This document shows positions 54,168 through 64,000 of a stretch of 64,000 bases of DNA, one piece after another; positions within the stretch are counted from its first letter, which is position 1, and each line of letters opens with the position of its first letter. Source of the stretch: Lachnospiraceae bacterium (GTDB lineage: Bacteria; Bacillota; Clostridia; Lachnospirales; Lachnospiraceae); contig CAADTP010000030.1 of assembly GCA_900751995.1 (NCBI GenBank), positions 1 through 64,000 on the forward strand, given 5' to 3'. A program made the position numbers and the translations under genes. The notes beneath the pieces were generated by a model that was not told the origin of the DNA, did not search any database, and saw only the letters and a program-made list of their open reading frames with translations.

Positions 54168-55142
54168 ATGATGTTTGGTGAAGATTATGCCTATGCGGTG
54201 GCGCGGATACGTGTTCTGGAGACCGGACTTCTGAATCAGGCAGCGATCGAGCAGCTTCTGGCATGTCAGGATGAGCAGCAGTGCCTTCAGATCCTTACAG
54301 AGAAGGGCTGGGGAAATGGTGATCCTGCAGCCGGTGCGGATGCCATTCTTTCTCGGGAGAGAGAAAAGATCTGGGAGATCATGGATTCGCTGGTAGCGGA
54401 CCGATCTGTGTTTTCTGTTCTTTCCTATCAGGATCTTTTCCATAACCTGAAAGCGGCTGTGAAGGCAAGCATCCTGCAAGGGGCAGCGCCGAATATTTTT
54501 TTCAGCGACTGTTCCATTGACGGAGAGGATATGGTGAAATTCCTGAAGGATAAGGAATATGATCGTTTTCCTGAGGATATGCGGGAAGCGGCAAGAGAAG
54601 CCTATGAGACCTTTTTGCACACAAGAGACGGACAGCTTGCGGATATTATCGTAGACAGGGCAGCACTGGATGCCATAAAAAAAGCCGGAGAACGGTCAAA
54701 AGAAGAGATCGTCCGGCAGTATGCGGAATCCACGGTAGCGGTAGCAGATATCCGGATCGCAGTCCGTGCCTGCAAAACAGGAAAAAGTTCGGACTTTATG
54801 AAAAAAGCCATGGCAGAATGTGACACACTGGATAAGGAGAGACTGATCCACGCGGCAGTAAGCGGAATGGATCAGATCATGGGTTATCTGGCAGAAACGA
54901 AATATGGGGACGGAGCTCTGGCACTGGCGGAATCAGCTTCCGCTTTTGAGAGATGGTGTGATAACCAGATCATGGAGACCATCCGCCCTCAGCTGTACAA
55001 TTCATTTTCACTGGGACCGCTGGTAGCCTATGTGCTTGCCCGTGAAAATGAGATCAAGACGGTGCGGATCATTCTCACCGGAAAGCGCAGCGGCCTTCCG
55101 GAAGAGTTTATCCGGGAAAGGGCAAGGGAAATGTATGTATAA
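54168..55142 (+). CDS. V-type ATP synthase subunit C
   Basis: This 324-residue subunit links the rotor ring to the central axle; it is homologous to subunit d of eukaryotic V-ATPase. It is soluble and helical, starting MMFGEDYAYAVARIRVLETG. Typical segments are DSLVADRSVFSVLSYQDLFH and LVAYVLARENEIKTVRIILT at the end. The start could be 54168 or 54171; AGGAGG precedes both. The stop overlaps the subunit F start by 8 bases. Confidence 0.93.
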   Translation: MMFGEDYAYAVARIRVLETGLLNQAAIEQLLACQDEQQCLQILTEKGWGNGDPAAGADAILSREREKIWEIMDSLVADRSVFSVLSYQDLFHNLKAAVKASILQGAAPNIFFSDCSIDGEDMVKFLKDKEYDRFPEDMREAAREAYETFLHTRDGQLADIIVDRAALDAIKKAGERSKEEIVRQYAESTVAVADIRIAVRACKTGKSSDFMKKAMAECDTLDKERLIHAAVSGMDQIMGYLAETKYGDGALALAESASAFERWCDNQIMETIRPQLYNSFSLGPLVAYVLARENEIKTVRIILTGKRSGLPEEFIRERAREMYV

Positions 55143-55455
55143 GATCGCAGTTTTAGGTGATTATAACAGCATTTACGGGTTTGCGGCTCTTGGCCTTGAT
55201 ACTTTTCCGGTGGAGGATCCTGCAGATGGTAAAGAGAAGCTTAACCGTCTGGCAGCCGGTGAATATGCGGTTATTTATATTACGGAACAGCTGGCGGCCC
55301 AGCTTTCCGCAGAGATCAGTAAATACAGTGAGGAGCTGATGCCTGCGATCATTCAGATTCCCGGAATTTCCGGAAATACAGGTGCAGGTATCGAAAATGT
55401 AAAGAAATCCGTGGAGACGGCAGTTGGCTCCGATATTCTTTTCAGTAATGAGTGA
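55135..55455 (+). CDS. V-type ATP synthase subunit F
   Basis: This 106-residue protein (MYKIAVLGDYNSIYGFAALG, then IIQIPGISGNTGAGIENV) has the small alpha/beta fold of subunit F, the regulator and tip of the central shaft. Its start overlaps subunit C by 8 bases, and subunit A follows after 24 bases. Confidence 0.92.
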   Translation: MYKIAVLGDYNSIYGFAALGLDTFPVEDPADGKEKLNRLAAGEYAVIYITEQLAAQLSAEISKYSEELMPAIIQIPGISGNTGAGIENVKKSVETAVGSDILFSNE

Positions 55456-55479
55456 CAAGAAAGCAGGTGATTGGTTCAG

Positions 55480-57249
55480 ATGAGCAGAGGAACCATTAAG
55501 AAGGTGGCAGGACCGCTGGTAATTGCCAAGGGTATGCGGGATGCAAATATGTATGACGTGGTTCGTGTAAGCAGCCAGCGTCTGATCGGTGAGATCATTG
55601 AGATGCATGAAGATGAGGCTTCCATACAGGTATATGAGGAGACTTCAGGACTTCGTCCGGGAGAACCGGTAGAGTCCATGGAGGTGCCCCTTTCCGTGGA
55701 GCTTGGTCCTGGCCTTATTACAAGCATTTACGATGGAATACAGCGTCCGCTGGATGACATCATGAAGGTAGCAGGCAGCAACAACCTGAAACGAGGCGTT
55801 GAGGTTCCTGCCCTGAAGCGGGACAAAAAATGGAATTTCATTCCGGTTGCGAAGGTGGGAGATCAGCTGGAGGGCGGCGATGTTCTTGGAACCGTTCAGG
55901 AGACTATCGTTGTTACACAGAAGATCATGGTACCTCCCAATATGAAAGGTACTCTGAAGGAAATTAAATCCGGCGAGTTTACCGTGGATGAGACCGTTGC
56001 AGTTCTTTCCACAGCAGACGGCGATAAAGAGTTGACCCTGATGCAGCACTGGCCGGTACGACGTGGCCGTCCATATAAGAAGAAACTTCCGCCAGCCAAA
56101 CCTCTGGTAACAGGACAGCGTGTTATTGATACCATGTTCCCTATTGCCAAGGGTGGTGTGGCAGCAGTTCCCGGCCCGTTCGGAAGCGGTAAGACGGTTA
56201 TCCAGCATCAGCTTGCAAAATGGGCTGAGGCAGATATCGTGGTTTATATCGGCTGCGGTGAGCGTGGAAATGAGATGACAGATGTTCTGAACGAGTTCCC
56301 GGAGCTGAAGGATCCAAAAACAGGACAATCCCTGATGGAGCGTACGGTTCTGATCGCCAATACCTCAGATATGCCGGTTGCAGCTCGTGAGGCGTCGATC
56401 TATACAGGTATTACAATTGCGGAGTATTTCCGTGATATGGGATATTCCGTAGCATTGATGGCAGATTCTACTTCCAGATGGGCTGAGGCTCTCCGTGAGA
56501 TGTCCGGACGACTGGAGGAGATGCCAGGCGAGGAAGGTTATCCGGCATATCTTGGTTCCCGTCTTGCACAGTTCTATGAGCGTGCCGGACATGTGATCTG
56601 CAGTGGAAAAGACGGAAGAGAGGGTGCCCTGACAGCAATCGGCGCCGTATCTCCTCCAGGTGGTGATATCTCCGAGCCGGTTTCCCAGGCGACACTTCGA
56701 ATCGTAAAGGTATTCTGGGGACTGGACGCAAACCTTGCATACAAACGTCATTTCCCGGCGATCAACTGGCTGACCAGCTATTCTCTGTATCTGGACAGCG
56801 TTGGCGGATGGTTTGACGAAAATGTAGCGAATGACTGGATGAAGCTCCGTCAGAGAATGATGACCCTTCTTCAGGAAGAGGCAGAGCTGGAAGAAATCGT
56901 AAAGATGGTAGGTATGGATGCGCTTTCACCGGGTGACCGCCTGAAAATGGAAGCAGCCCGTTCCATCCGAGAGGATTTCCTCCACCAGAACTCTTTCCAC
57001 GAGATCGATACCTACACATCTCTGGAAAAACAGCACAATATGATGCGTCTGGTACTTGCATTTTATGATGCGGGTCTGGATGCGCTGAAACAGGGCGCAG
57101 ATATCAATGATATCGTAAAGCTTCCGGTACGTGAGCAGATCGGCCGTTATAAATATACAAAAGAAGATCAGCTGGCAGCAGAATATGAGAAAGTAACCCG
57201 CCAGCTGGCAGCAGAGACTGCAGAACTTCTGGGAAAGGAGGGCCTGTAA
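55480..57249 (+). CDS. V-type ATP synthase catalytic subunit A
   Basis: This 589-residue subunit carries the ATP-hydrolysis or synthesis sites. The Walker A loop is [17 protein letters not shown]; the [20 protein letters not shown]-like [19 protein letters not shown] and [13 protein letters not shown] blocks are complete. The family insertion between the N-terminal beta barrel and the P loop is present (about 110-200). ATG 55480 follows AGGTGA by 9 bases and is preferred to TTG 55471. Subunit B starts one base after the stop. Confidence 0.97.
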   Translation: MSRGTIKKVAGPLVIAKGMRDANMYDVVRVSSQRLIGEIIEMHEDEASIQVYEETSGLRPGEPVESMEVPLSVELGPGLITSIYDGIQRPLDDIMKVAGSNNLKRGVEVPALKRDKKWNFIPVAKVGDQLEGGDVLGTVQETIVVTQKIMVPPNMKGTLKEIKSGEFTVDETVAVLSTADGDKELTLMQHWPVRRGRPYKKKLPPAKPLVTGQRVIDTMFPIAKGGVAAVPGPFGSGKTVIQHQLAKWAEADIVVYIGCGERGNEMTDVLNEFPELKDPKTGQSLMERTVLIANTSDMPVAAREASIYTGITIAEYFRDMGYSVALMADSTSRWAEALREMSGRLEEMPGEEGYPAYLGSRLAQFYERAGHVICSGKDGREGALTAIGAVSPPGGDISEPVSQATLRIVKVFWGLDANLAYKRHFPAINWLTSYSLYLDSVGGWFDENVANDWMKLRQRMMTLLQEEAELEEIVKMVGMDALSPGDRLKMEAARSIREDFLHQNSFHEIDTYTSLEKQHNMMRLVLAFYDAGLDALKQGADINDIVKLPVREQIGRYKYTKEDQLAAEYEKVTRQLAAETAELLGKEGL

Positions 57250-57250
57250 A

Positions 57251-58624
57251 ATGCCAAAAGAATATAGGACCATACAGGAAGTTGCCGGCCCTTTGATGCT
57301 GGTACGGGGCGTTGAAGATGTAGCATTTGACGAGCTTGGTGAGATCGAGCTTGCCGATGGCGAAACAAGAAGATGCCGTGTTCTGGAGATCGACGGAAGC
57401 AATGCTCTGGTGCAGCTGTTTGAGAGCTCTACAGGTATCAATCTTTCCAACAGCAAGGTACGTTTCCTGGGACGGAGCATGGAGCTTGGTGTATCCGGCG
57501 ATATGCTGGGTCGTGTTTTTGACGGACTGGGACGTCCCATTGATGACGGCCCGGAGATCCTTCCGGAGGAAAGAAGAGATATCAACGGACTTCCCATGAA
57601 TCCGGCGGCCAGAAGCTATCCGGAGGAGTTTATCCAGACGGGTGTATCTGCGATTGACGGCCTGAACACCCTGGTACGCGGACAGAAGCTTCCGATCTTC
57701 TCCGCATCCGGTCTTCCCCATGCACAGCTTGCGGCACAGATCGCAAGACAGGCGAAGGTTCGCGGAAAAGATGAGCAGTTTGCCGTTGTATTTGCAGCCA
57801 TGGGTATCACTTTCGAGGAGTCAAACTTCTTTGTAGAGAGCTTTAAGGAAACCGGAGCGATAGATCGTACTGTTCTGTTTGTGAACCTGGCAAATGACCC
57901 GGCTGTTGAGCGTATTGCTACTCCGCGAATGGCACTGACAGCAGCAGAATATCTTGCCTTCGAAAAAGACATGCACGTTCTTGTAATCCTTACGGATATC
58001 ACAAACTATGCGGATGCGCTCCGTGAGGTTTCCGCGGCTCGTAAGGAGGTTCCGGGACGTCGTGGATATCCCGGATATATGTACACAGATCTTGCTTCTC
58101 TTTATGAGCGTGCAGGCCGTCAGAAAGGAAAATCAGGAAGTATCACCATGGTTCCGATCCTGACTATGCCTGAGGATGATAAGACCCATCCGATCCCGGA
58201 CCTTACCGGTTACATCACAGAGGGACAGATCATCCTGAGCCGTGAGCTTTACCGTAAAGGAATCACACCGCCCATCGATGTTCTTCCGTCTCTGTCACGA
58301 CTGAAGGATAAGGGTATCGGTGAAGGCAAGACAAGAGCAGACCATGCAAACACCATGAACCAGCTGTTTGCCGCATATGCCCGTGGTAAAGAGGCCAAAG
58401 AGCTGATGACTATTCTTGGTGAGGCAGCTCTCTCCGACATTGACCTGATCTATGCAAAATTTGCGGATGCTTTCGAGAAGGAATATGTTTCCCAGGGCTA
58501 TCAGGCTAACCGTGATATTGAGGAAACACTGGCCATCGGCTGGAAGCTGCTTTCCATTCTTCCGAGAAGCGAGCTGAAACGTATCGATGACAAATTCCTT
58601 GATCAGTATTACGGAAAAGTATAA
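57251..58624 (+). CDS. V-type ATP synthase subunit B
   Basis: This 457-residue non-catalytic nucleotide-binding subunit alternates with A in the head. It lacks a Walker A lysine loop ([20 protein letters not shown] replaces it) but has the other B-type blocks: [40 protein letters not shown] and [20 protein letters not shown]. Near-zero spacing from subunit A indicates coupled translation. Subunit D follows after 14 bases. Confidence 0.97.
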   Translation: MPKEYRTIQEVAGPLMLVRGVEDVAFDELGEIELADGETRRCRVLEIDGSNALVQLFESSTGINLSNSKVRFLGRSMELGVSGDMLGRVFDGLGRPIDDGPEILPEERRDINGLPMNPAARSYPEEFIQTGVSAIDGLNTLVRGQKLPIFSASGLPHAQLAAQIARQAKVRGKDEQFAVVFAAMGITFEESNFFVESFKETGAIDRTVLFVNLANDPAVERIATPRMALTAAEYLAFEKDMHVLVILTDITNYADALREVSAARKEVPGRRGYPGYMYTDLASLYERAGRQKGKSGSITMVPILTMPEDDKTHPIPDLTGYITEGQIILSRELYRKGITPPIDVLPSLSRLKDKGIGEGKTRADHANTMNQLFAAYARGKEAKELMTILGEAALSDIDLIYAKFADAFEKEYVSQGYQANRDIEETLAIGWKLLSILPRSELKRIDDKFLDQYYGKV

Positions 58625-58638
58625 AGGGGGGATGATTT

Positions 58639-59313
58639 GTGGCATCAACACAGGTGAATCCTACCCGTATGGAGCTTACGAAGCAGAAAAAGAAGCTGGT
58701 GACTGCAGTACGTGGCCATAAGCTTCTGAAGGATAAGCGGGACGAGCTGATGAGACAGTTCCTGGATCTGGTACGGGAGAATATGGAGCTGCGAAAAAAA
58801 GTAGAAGCCGGTATCCGAAGCGCCAACACCAATTTTGTCATTGCAAAAGCAGGAATGTCGGAGGAGACGCTGAATACGGCACTGATGGCTCCCAAGCAGG
58901 AAGTTTATCTGGAAACCGGAAAAAAGAATGTCATGAGTGTGGATATTCCTGTTTTTGAATACAAAACAAGAACACCGGATGCCAACGATATCTATTCCTA
59001 TGGCTTTGCTTTTACATCCAGTGATCTGGACGGAGCGGTAAAATCCCTGGCAGACATCCTGCCGGATATGCTTCGTCTGGCAGAAGTGGAAAAGGCCTGT
59101 CAGCTTATGGCTTCCGAGATCGAAAAAACAAGGCGTCGTGTAAATGCCCTGGAGCATGTCATCATACCGGAAGCACAGGCAAACATCAAATACATCACCA
59201 TGAAGCTGGATGAGAACGAGAGAAGTACCCAGATCCGACTGATGAAGGTGAAAGATATGATGCTGGAGGAGGCACATCATTATAAGGAGCGGGAGGCAGA
59301 GCGCGGAGCGTAA
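58639..59313 (+). CDS. V-type ATP synthase subunit D
   Basis: This 224-residue central shaft subunit is a long antiparallel coiled coil. It starts (V)ASTQVNPTRMELTKQKKKLV, with KLLKDKRDELMRQFL in the first helix, and contains RRVNALEHVIIPEAQANIKY near the C-terminal helix. The start is GTG 58639 after a GGGGGG-rich ribosome site. It ends the operon, with gene order G/H-I-K-E-C-F-A-B-D. Confidence 0.95.
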   Translation: MASTQVNPTRMELTKQKKKLVTAVRGHKLLKDKRDELMRQFLDLVRENMELRKKVEAGIRSANTNFVIAKAGMSEETLNTALMAPKQEVYLETGKKNVMSVDIPVFEYKTRTPDANDIYSYGFAFTSSDLDGAVKSLADILPDMLRLAEVEKACQLMASEIEKTRRRVNALEHVIIPEAQANIKYITMKLDENERSTQIRLMKVKDMMLEEAHHYKEREAERGA

Positions 59314-59380
59314 AGCGCAGCCATCCTGAAAGAAAAAGAAAAGTTTATATAGAAAGTTTTAAGTAACGGAAAGGAGATGT

Positions 59381-59422
59381 CCCTGTACTGTGTGAAATTT
59401 CGGCAGTGCAGGGGCGTTTTAT
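59381..59422 (+). terminator. Intrinsic terminator of the V-ATPase operon
   Basis: CCCTGTACTG (59381-59390) pairs with CAGTGCAGGG (59404-59413) with one wobble, followed by GCGTTTTATTTAT. In the remaining gene-free bases to 59667 only a lone TATAAT (59470-59475) with no clear -35 is seen. Confidence 0.75.
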
Positions 59423-59667
59423 TTATAAAATATTTAGCTTTTGTTATCAGAAAATCAAGAAAAATACAGTATAATAGATAATAAGTAAATCAGACAGCTG
59501 CAGATGCAGAAATATAAAAGAAAGCTGCTCTGTCTGCTGAAAAATAAAGAAATGAAAAATAAAGAAAGAGGAGAAAGCTGATCTGACCAGGTAAACTGCC
59601 GGGCAGCTGCATGGCTATGAACAGCTGGCAAAGCAGATTGCGGTAGCGTCTGATCAGTAAGAGGTAT

Positions 59668-60222
59668 ATGAATATTTTACAGTCAATACAACAGCTGGAC
59701 GGAGAAATCCTTCTCCTGATTCAGCGATATTTAAGAACGGATATGCTGACACCATTTATGAAATCTGTTACATTTCTGGGAAACGGAGGATGGTTCTGGA
59801 TCCTCTGTGCAGTTGTTCTTCTTGCTGTTCCAAAGACAAGAAAAACAGGCTATGCGGCAGCCTTGTCCCTGATCTTCGGGGCGATCGTTACCAACCTGCT
59901 TCTCAAAAATATAGTGGCAAGACCAAGGCCTTTTGCGGAAATCGAAGCTCTCATCCCTATGATCACCAAACCGAAGGATTTCTCTTTTCCGTCAGGTCAC
60001 ACCACAGCATCCTTTGCCGTTGCTCTGGTAATGCTCCGGATGCTTCCGAAGAAATTCGGAATCCCGGCAGTAGTCCTGGCAGCACTGGTGGCATTTTCCA
60101 GACTGTATCTTGGTGTCCATTATCCGACAGATGTTCTGGCCGGATTCGTGATCGCGCTGGTGGGAAGCACGTTGTCAGTATGGATCGTGCGAACGAAACC
60201 GGAAGACAAACAGGTACACTAG
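59668..60222 (+). CDS. PAP2-family membrane phosphatase
   Basis: This 184-residue membrane protein has about five helices. The phosphatase motifs are KNIVARPRPF (motif 1), FPSGHTTASF (motif 2 with catalytic His) and SRLYLGVHYPTDVLAG (motif 3 with catalytic His). Related enzymes remove phosphate from undecaprenyl diphosphate or phosphatidic acid, supporting cell-wall lipid recycling. The substrate is not determined here. Confidence 0.88.
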   Translation: MNILQSIQQLDGEILLLIQRYLRTDMLTPFMKSVTFLGNGGWFWILCAVVLLAVPKTRKTGYAAALSLIFGAIVTNLLLKNIVARPRPFAEIEALIPMITKPKDFSFPSGHTTASFAVALVMLRMLPKKFGIPAVVLAALVAFSRLYLGVHYPTDVLAGFVIALVGSTLSVWIVRTKPEDKQVH

Positions 60223-60265
60223 CATTGTCCATAGGAAATATGAAGCACTTTACCTGGACAAAGTA

Positions 60266-60295
60266 TTGACACGCTGAAGCAAGACGGGGTAAAAT
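60266..60295 (+). promoter_or_regulatory. Promoter of the class I aminotransferase gene
   Basis: A perfect TTGACA (60266-60271) and TAAAAT (60290-60295) are spaced by 18 bases. The leader is about 80 bases with AAAGGAGAG before the ATG. Confidence 0.75.
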
Positions 60296-60378
60296 TGTAG
60301 ACAGTACAACAGATTCTGACTATGGTAGAAATAATGATATGAAACCCTGTAAAATCAGATAAAAGGAGAGAGCACAAA

Positions 60379-61569
60379 ATGATATCAGAAAAAATGAAAC
60401 CCTACGTAAAAAATAATTCCGCCATCCGTATGATGTTTGAGGAAGGAAACCGCCTCCGTGCGAAATATGGCGCAGACAAGGTTTTTGATTTCAGTCTCGG
60501 AAATCCAAGTGTACCGGCACCGGACAGCGTCCGCGAAGCAATTATCGAGCTTGTAAACACTACGGATCCGACAGTTCTTCACGGATATATGAGCAACGCA
60601 GGCTTTGAGGATGTACGCCAGACCATCGCAGAATCCCTCAACAGACGTTTCGATACGAAATTTTCCGCAAAGAATCTGATCATGACCGTCGGCGCTGCAA
60701 GCGGACTGAATGTGATCCTGAAAACAATCCTGAATCCCGGAGAAGAGGTGATCGTTTTTGCACCCTATTTTCTGGAATACGGTGCATATGTCCGCAATTA
60801 TGATGGTGTCCTTGTGGAAATCTCTCCGGATACCACAACCTTCCAGCCAAATCTCGCTGAGTTTGAACAGAAGATCACACCGAAGACAAGAGCAGTTATC
60901 GTAAATACCCCGCACAATCCTACCGGAGTTGTATATTCAGAAGAAACGATCAAGAAACTTTCCGCAATCCTGGAAGCAAAACAGAAAGAGTTCGGAACCG
61001 TGATCTACCTGATCTCCGATGAGCCATACCGTGAGCTGGCTTATGATGGCGTGGAGGTCCCATACCTGACGAAATATTATAACAATACTGTTGTAGGCTA
61101 TTCCTACAGCAAATCTCTTTCCCTTCCGGGTGAACGTATTGGATATCTGGTGATCCCTGATGAGGCAGACGGAAGCGAAGAGCTGATCTCTGCAGCAACC
61201 ATTGCAAACCGTACACTTGGCTGTGTAAATGCACCGTCCCTGATCCAGAAGGTAGTTGCAAAATGTGTAGACGCCAAGACTGATCTTGCAGCTTATGATA
61301 AAAATCGGCAGGCACTTTATAATGGCCTGAAAGAATGCGGATTTGAGTGTATCAAACCACAGGGTGCCTTCTATCTCTTTGTAAAATCTCCGGTTGAAGA
61401 CGAAAAAGCCTTCTGTGAAGCCGGTAAGAAATATAACATCCTTATGGTACCGGGAAGCTCCTTCGCATGCCCCGGTTATGTGAGACTTGCATATTGTGTA
61501 TCCTATGAGACAATTGTGAATTCTCTTCCTGAATTTAAAAAACTTGCAGCAGAGTATGGCTTGAAATAA
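60379..61569 (+). CDS. PLP-dependent class I/II aminotransferase
   Basis: This 396-residue fold-type I aminotransferase has the FSLGNPSVPAPDSV entry loop, the MTVGAASGLNVILKTIL cofactor site, NTPHNPTGVVYSEE, and the PLP lysine Lys245 in YSYSKSLSLPGERIGY. The C-terminal Arg block (GYVRLAYCVSYE) is present. It is similar to aspartate or aromatic aminotransferases of Firmicutes; the amino donor is not certain. It is monocistronic. Confidence 0.9.
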   Translation: MISEKMKPYVKNNSAIRMMFEEGNRLRAKYGADKVFDFSLGNPSVPAPDSVREAIIELVNTTDPTVLHGYMSNAGFEDVRQTIAESLNRRFDTKFSAKNLIMTVGAASGLNVILKTILNPGEEVIVFAPYFLEYGAYVRNYDGVLVEISPDTTTFQPNLAEFEQKITPKTRAVIVNTPHNPTGVVYSEETIKKLSAILEAKQKEFGTVIYLISDEPYRELAYDGVEVPYLTKYYNNTVVGYSYSKSLSLPGERIGYLVIPDEADGSEELISAATIANRTLGCVNAPSLIQKVVAKCVDAKTDLAAYDKNRQALYNGLKECGFECIKPQGAFYLFVKSPVEDEKAFCEAGKKYNILMVPGSSFACPGYVRLAYCVSYETIVNSLPEFKKLAAEYGLK

Positions 61570-61593
61570 ACGATCATTACAAAGCAGTTGAAT

Positions 61594-61644
61594 AAAAGAT
61601 CCCCGGTACAGTCTGTTCATGCAGCCCTGTATCGGGGATCTTTT
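61594..61644. terminator. Bidirectional terminator after the aminotransferase gene
   Basis: AAAAGATCCCCGGTACAG (61594-61611) pairs with CTGTATCGGGGATCTTTT (61627-61644) with one mismatch. Confidence 0.88.
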
Positions 61645-61661
61645 GCAAGAGGGAATAAGCA

Positions 61662-61707
61662 AATGAAACGTAGTCGGGAGTGAATAGACTCCCGACTGTG
61701 TTTCATT
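61662..61707 (-). terminator. Hairpin terminator after adhE
   Basis: A 20-bp stem (61662-61681 with 61688-61707) has a perfect AGTCGGGAGT/ACTCCCGACT core and AATGAAAC/GTTTCATT at the base. It lies directly downstream of adhE on the minus strand. The T-tract is short. Confidence 0.75.
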
Positions 61708-61724
61708 AAAAGGATGTTCCACAT

Positions 61725-64000
61725 TTATTTGGCTTTTTTCTTTTCTTTATTTGGCATTTCTCCGTAATAAGCTTTCAGATAGATATCTTTCAGCTCGGAT
61801 ACAAGCGGATATCTCGGGTTGGCACCGGTACACTGGTCATTGAAGGCCTGCTCGGACATCTCATCCAGAGTTTCCAGGAAATGCTTCTCATCTACGCCGT
61901 AATCACGGATCGTCGGCAGGATCTCGATAGTTCTCATAAGCTCATCCAGTTTAGCAAGAAGCTTTTCGAATACTTCTGCATCGTTCTTGCCTGTAAGACC
62001 TACAGAACGTCCGATCTCAGCGTAGCGTGCAAGTGTCTTCGGATACTGATACTGTGGGAAAGTACCCATCTTAGTCGGAACCTCAGCACTGTTGTAACGC
62101 ATAACATCCAGAAGAACAACTGCGTTTGCGATACCGTGTGGCAGGTGGTGGAAAGCACCGAGCTTGTGAGCGAGAGAGTGGTTAACGCCGAGGAATGCAT
62201 TGGCGAATGCAAGACCTGCCATGCAGGAAGCGTTAGCCATATGATCTCTGGCCTCTACGTCATTGCCATCTTTATATGCACGCGGCAGATACTCAAATAC
62301 AAGCTTGATCGCTTTCAGTGCAAGACCATCGGTGTAATCGGAAGCCATCATGGAAACATAAGCCTCAATGGCATGTGTCATAACATCGATACCGGAAGCA
62401 CGGGTAAGTCCCTTCGGTGCGCTCATCATGTTATTGGTATCTACGATCGCCATATCCGGGAGAAGCTCGTAATCAGCCAGTGGCCATTTAACGCCGGTAT
62501 CCTGATCTGTGATGATGGCGAAAGGAGTAACCTCGGAGCCTGTACCGGAAGAGGTTGGAATCGCTACGAAGTAAGCTTTTTTACCCATCTTCGGGAAGGT
62601 ATAAACTCTCTTACGGATATCCATGAAGTCCATGGACATATCGGAGAAGTCAGCGTCCGGATTCTCATAAAGCATCCACATAACCTTGCCGGCATCCATT
62701 GCGGAACCGCCGCCAAGAGCGATGATGCAGTCTGGCTCAAAGGCGGTCATAGCCTTGGCACCGGCTTTGGCGGAAGCGAGAGACGGGTCAGGAGCTACAT
62801 CAGAGAAGCATGTATGAACGATGCCCATCTGATCCAGTTTATCTTCAATCGGTTTGGTGTAGCCATTCTTGTAGAGGAAGGAGTCTGTTACGATGAAGCA
62901 GCGTTTCTTGCCCATAACAGTACCGAGCTCGTCAAGAGCAACCGGCATACAGCCTTTCTTAAAGTAAACCTTTTCCGGTGTTCTCATCCAGAGCATATTC
63001 TCTCTCCTTTCAGCAACAGTCTTGGTATTGAGAAGGTGTTTGACACCAACGTTCTCGGATACGGAGTTACCGCCCCAGGAACCGCAGCCAAGAGTAAGGG
63101 ATGGAGCAAGCTTGAAGTTATAAAGGTCACCGATACCACCCTGGGAAGAAGGTGTATTGATAAGGATACGGCAGGTTTTCATAGCTGCTTCGAATTTATC
63201 CATCTTCTCTGTTTCATTTACGTTGATGTAGAGGGAAGAGGTATGACCATAGCCGCCGTCTGCAACGAGCTGCGCAGCCTTTGCAACAGCATCGTCAAAA
63301 TTCTTGGCCTTGTACATGGCAAGTACAGGGGAAAGCTTCTCGTGTGCGAATTCTTCGCTGATATCAACGGACTCAACCTCACCGATCAGGATCTTGGTCT
63401 CAGCCGGTACAGTAACGCCTGCCATTTCAGCGATAGTAGCAGCCTTCTGTCCTACGATCTTGGCATTCAGTGCACCGTTGATAAGGATGGTCTTTCTGAC
63501 CTTCTCGATCTCGTCTTTTTTAAGGAAGTAGCATCCTCTGTAAAGGAACTCTTCCTTCACTTCTTTATAAATGCTCTCCAGAACAGTTACGGACTGCTCG
63601 GAAGCACAGATCATACCATTGTCAAAGGTCTTGGAGTGGATGATGGAGTTAACTGCAAGACGGATATCTGCGCTGTCATCAATAATGGCAGGTGTATTTC
63701 CGGGTCCTACACCAACAGCCGGTTTACCAGAGGAGTAAGCTGCTTTGACCATTCCGGGACCACCGGTGGCAAGGATGATATCTGCGTTCTGCATTACCAT
63801 GTTGGTAAGGTCAAGGCTTGGGATATCAATCCATCCGATGATTCCTTCCGGCGCACCTGCGGCAACAGCTGCTTCCAGAACAACTTTTGCAGCTTCAATA
63901 GTGGATTTCTTAGCACGCGGATGCGGGCTGATGATGATCGCATTACGGGTTTTCAGGGAAATAAGAGATTTATAGATTGCTGTGGAGGTCGGGTTGGTTG
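61725..64000 (-). CDS. adhE: Bifunctional acetaldehyde-CoA/alcohol dehydrogenase, N terminus beyond window
   Basis: The frame is open from the right edge to the stop at 61725, giving 757 residues of a family usually about 870 long, so roughly 110 N-terminal residues are missing. The first part is the CoA-acylating aldehyde dehydrogenase (TRNAIIISPHPRAKKSTIEA, GKPAVGVGPGNTPAIID, catalytic Cys in NGMICASEQS). The second is the iron-dependent alcohol dehydrogenase (IALGGGSAMDAGKVMW, IDVMTHAIEAYVS, HKLGAFHHLPHGIANAV, which supplies the metal His ligands). It reduces acetyl-CoA to ethanol in two steps and regenerates NAD during fermentation. Confidence 0.96.
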   Translation of the reverse strand, partial: TNPTSTAIYKSLISLKTRNAIIISPHPRAKKSTIEAAKVVLEAAVAAGAPEGIIGWIDIPSLDLTNMVMQNADIILATGGPGMVKAAYSSGKPAVGVGPGNTPAIIDDSADIRLAVNSIIHSKTFDNGMICASEQSVTVLESIYKEVKEEFLYRGCYFLKKDEIEKVRKTILINGALNAKIVGQKAATIAEMAGVTVPAETKILIGEVESVDISEEFAHEKLSPVLAMYKAKNFDDAVAKAAQLVADGGYGHTSSLYINVNETEKMDKFEAAMKTCRILINTPSSQGGIGDLYNFKLAPSLTLGCGSWGGNSVSENVGVKHLLNTKTVAERRENMLWMRTPEKVYFKKGCMPVALDELGTVMGKKRCFIVTDSFLYKNGYTKPIEDKLDQMGIVHTCFSDVAPDPSLASAKAGAKAMTAFEPDCIIALGGGSAMDAGKVMWMLYENPDADFSDMSMDFMDIRKRVYTFPKMGKKAYFVAIPTSSGTGSEVTPFAIITDQDTGVKWPLADYELLPDMAIVDTNNMMSAPKGLTRASGIDVMTHAIEAYVSMMASDYTDGLALKAIKLVFEYLPRAYKDGNDVEARDHMANASCMAGLAFANAFLGVNHSLAHKLGAFHHLPHGIANAVVLLDVMRYNSAEVPTKMGTFPQYQYPKTLARYAEIGRSVGLTGKNDAEVFEKLLAKLDELMRTIEILPTIRDYGVDEKHFLETLDEMSEQAFNDQCTGANPRYPLVSELKDIYLKAYYGEMPNKEKKKAK

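Overview
The window looks like chromosome of a gut-type Lachnospiraceae (Blautia-like). This is inferred from moderate GC, the V-type ATPase operon, the bifunctional AdhE, the pst-phoU and rplL/rpoBC arrangement, and the protein style. The genus cannot be fixed from sequence alone. Most of the window is housekeeping DNA.

Layout: the end of rplL (1-156); a secreted beta-helix gene placed between rplL and rpoB; rpoB-rpoC; a Ser/Thr kinase, PP2C phosphatase and unknown protein cassette; a minus-strand envelope pair (amidase and class-A-like serine hydrolase) facing a PadR-DUF1700-DUF4097 operon; cysK and an IscR/CymR-like Rrf2 regulator; a phosphate locus (permuted PstS, PstCAB, PhoU, then a PhoR-like kinase); a CNNM/CBS membrane protein; TetR, HdeD-like and radical SAM genes; an NCS2 nucleobase permease behind a structured leader; a DUF3990 toxin-like module with a decayed second copy; a Cys-rich peptide and a methyltransferase on the minus strand; an aminotransferase; a wall-synthesis group (L,D-transpeptidase, Ddl, MurF); two small conserved proteins; a YbhJ-type aconitase-family gene; a 2.3-kb non-coding locus; an RluA-type pseudouridine synthase; a sugar-binding lipoprotein; the nine-gene V-ATPase operon; a PAP2 phosphatase; an aminotransferase; and adhE running off the right edge.

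The most unusual part is 46166-48469. It has no convincing protein gene. It contains a 242-bp compound palindrome, a near-perfect 69-bp inverted repeat whose arms lie about 1.4 kb apart, three 16-bp tandem repeats, a second large palindrome of about 186 bp, a consensus promoter at 47214-47242, and about 1 kb of AT-rich DNA holding at least eight local hairpins. I read it as a candidate large structured non-coding RNA carried in a repeat-bounded element. That is inference from sequence; no covariance or expression data were available.

Secondary points of interest are a circularly permuted, non-lipoprotein PstS; a leader with a terminator nested inside a longer stem before the NCS2 permease; sodium-site residues in the V-ATPase K subunit; a PadR operator with inverted and direct repeats; and a short repeat family found after two unrelated genes.
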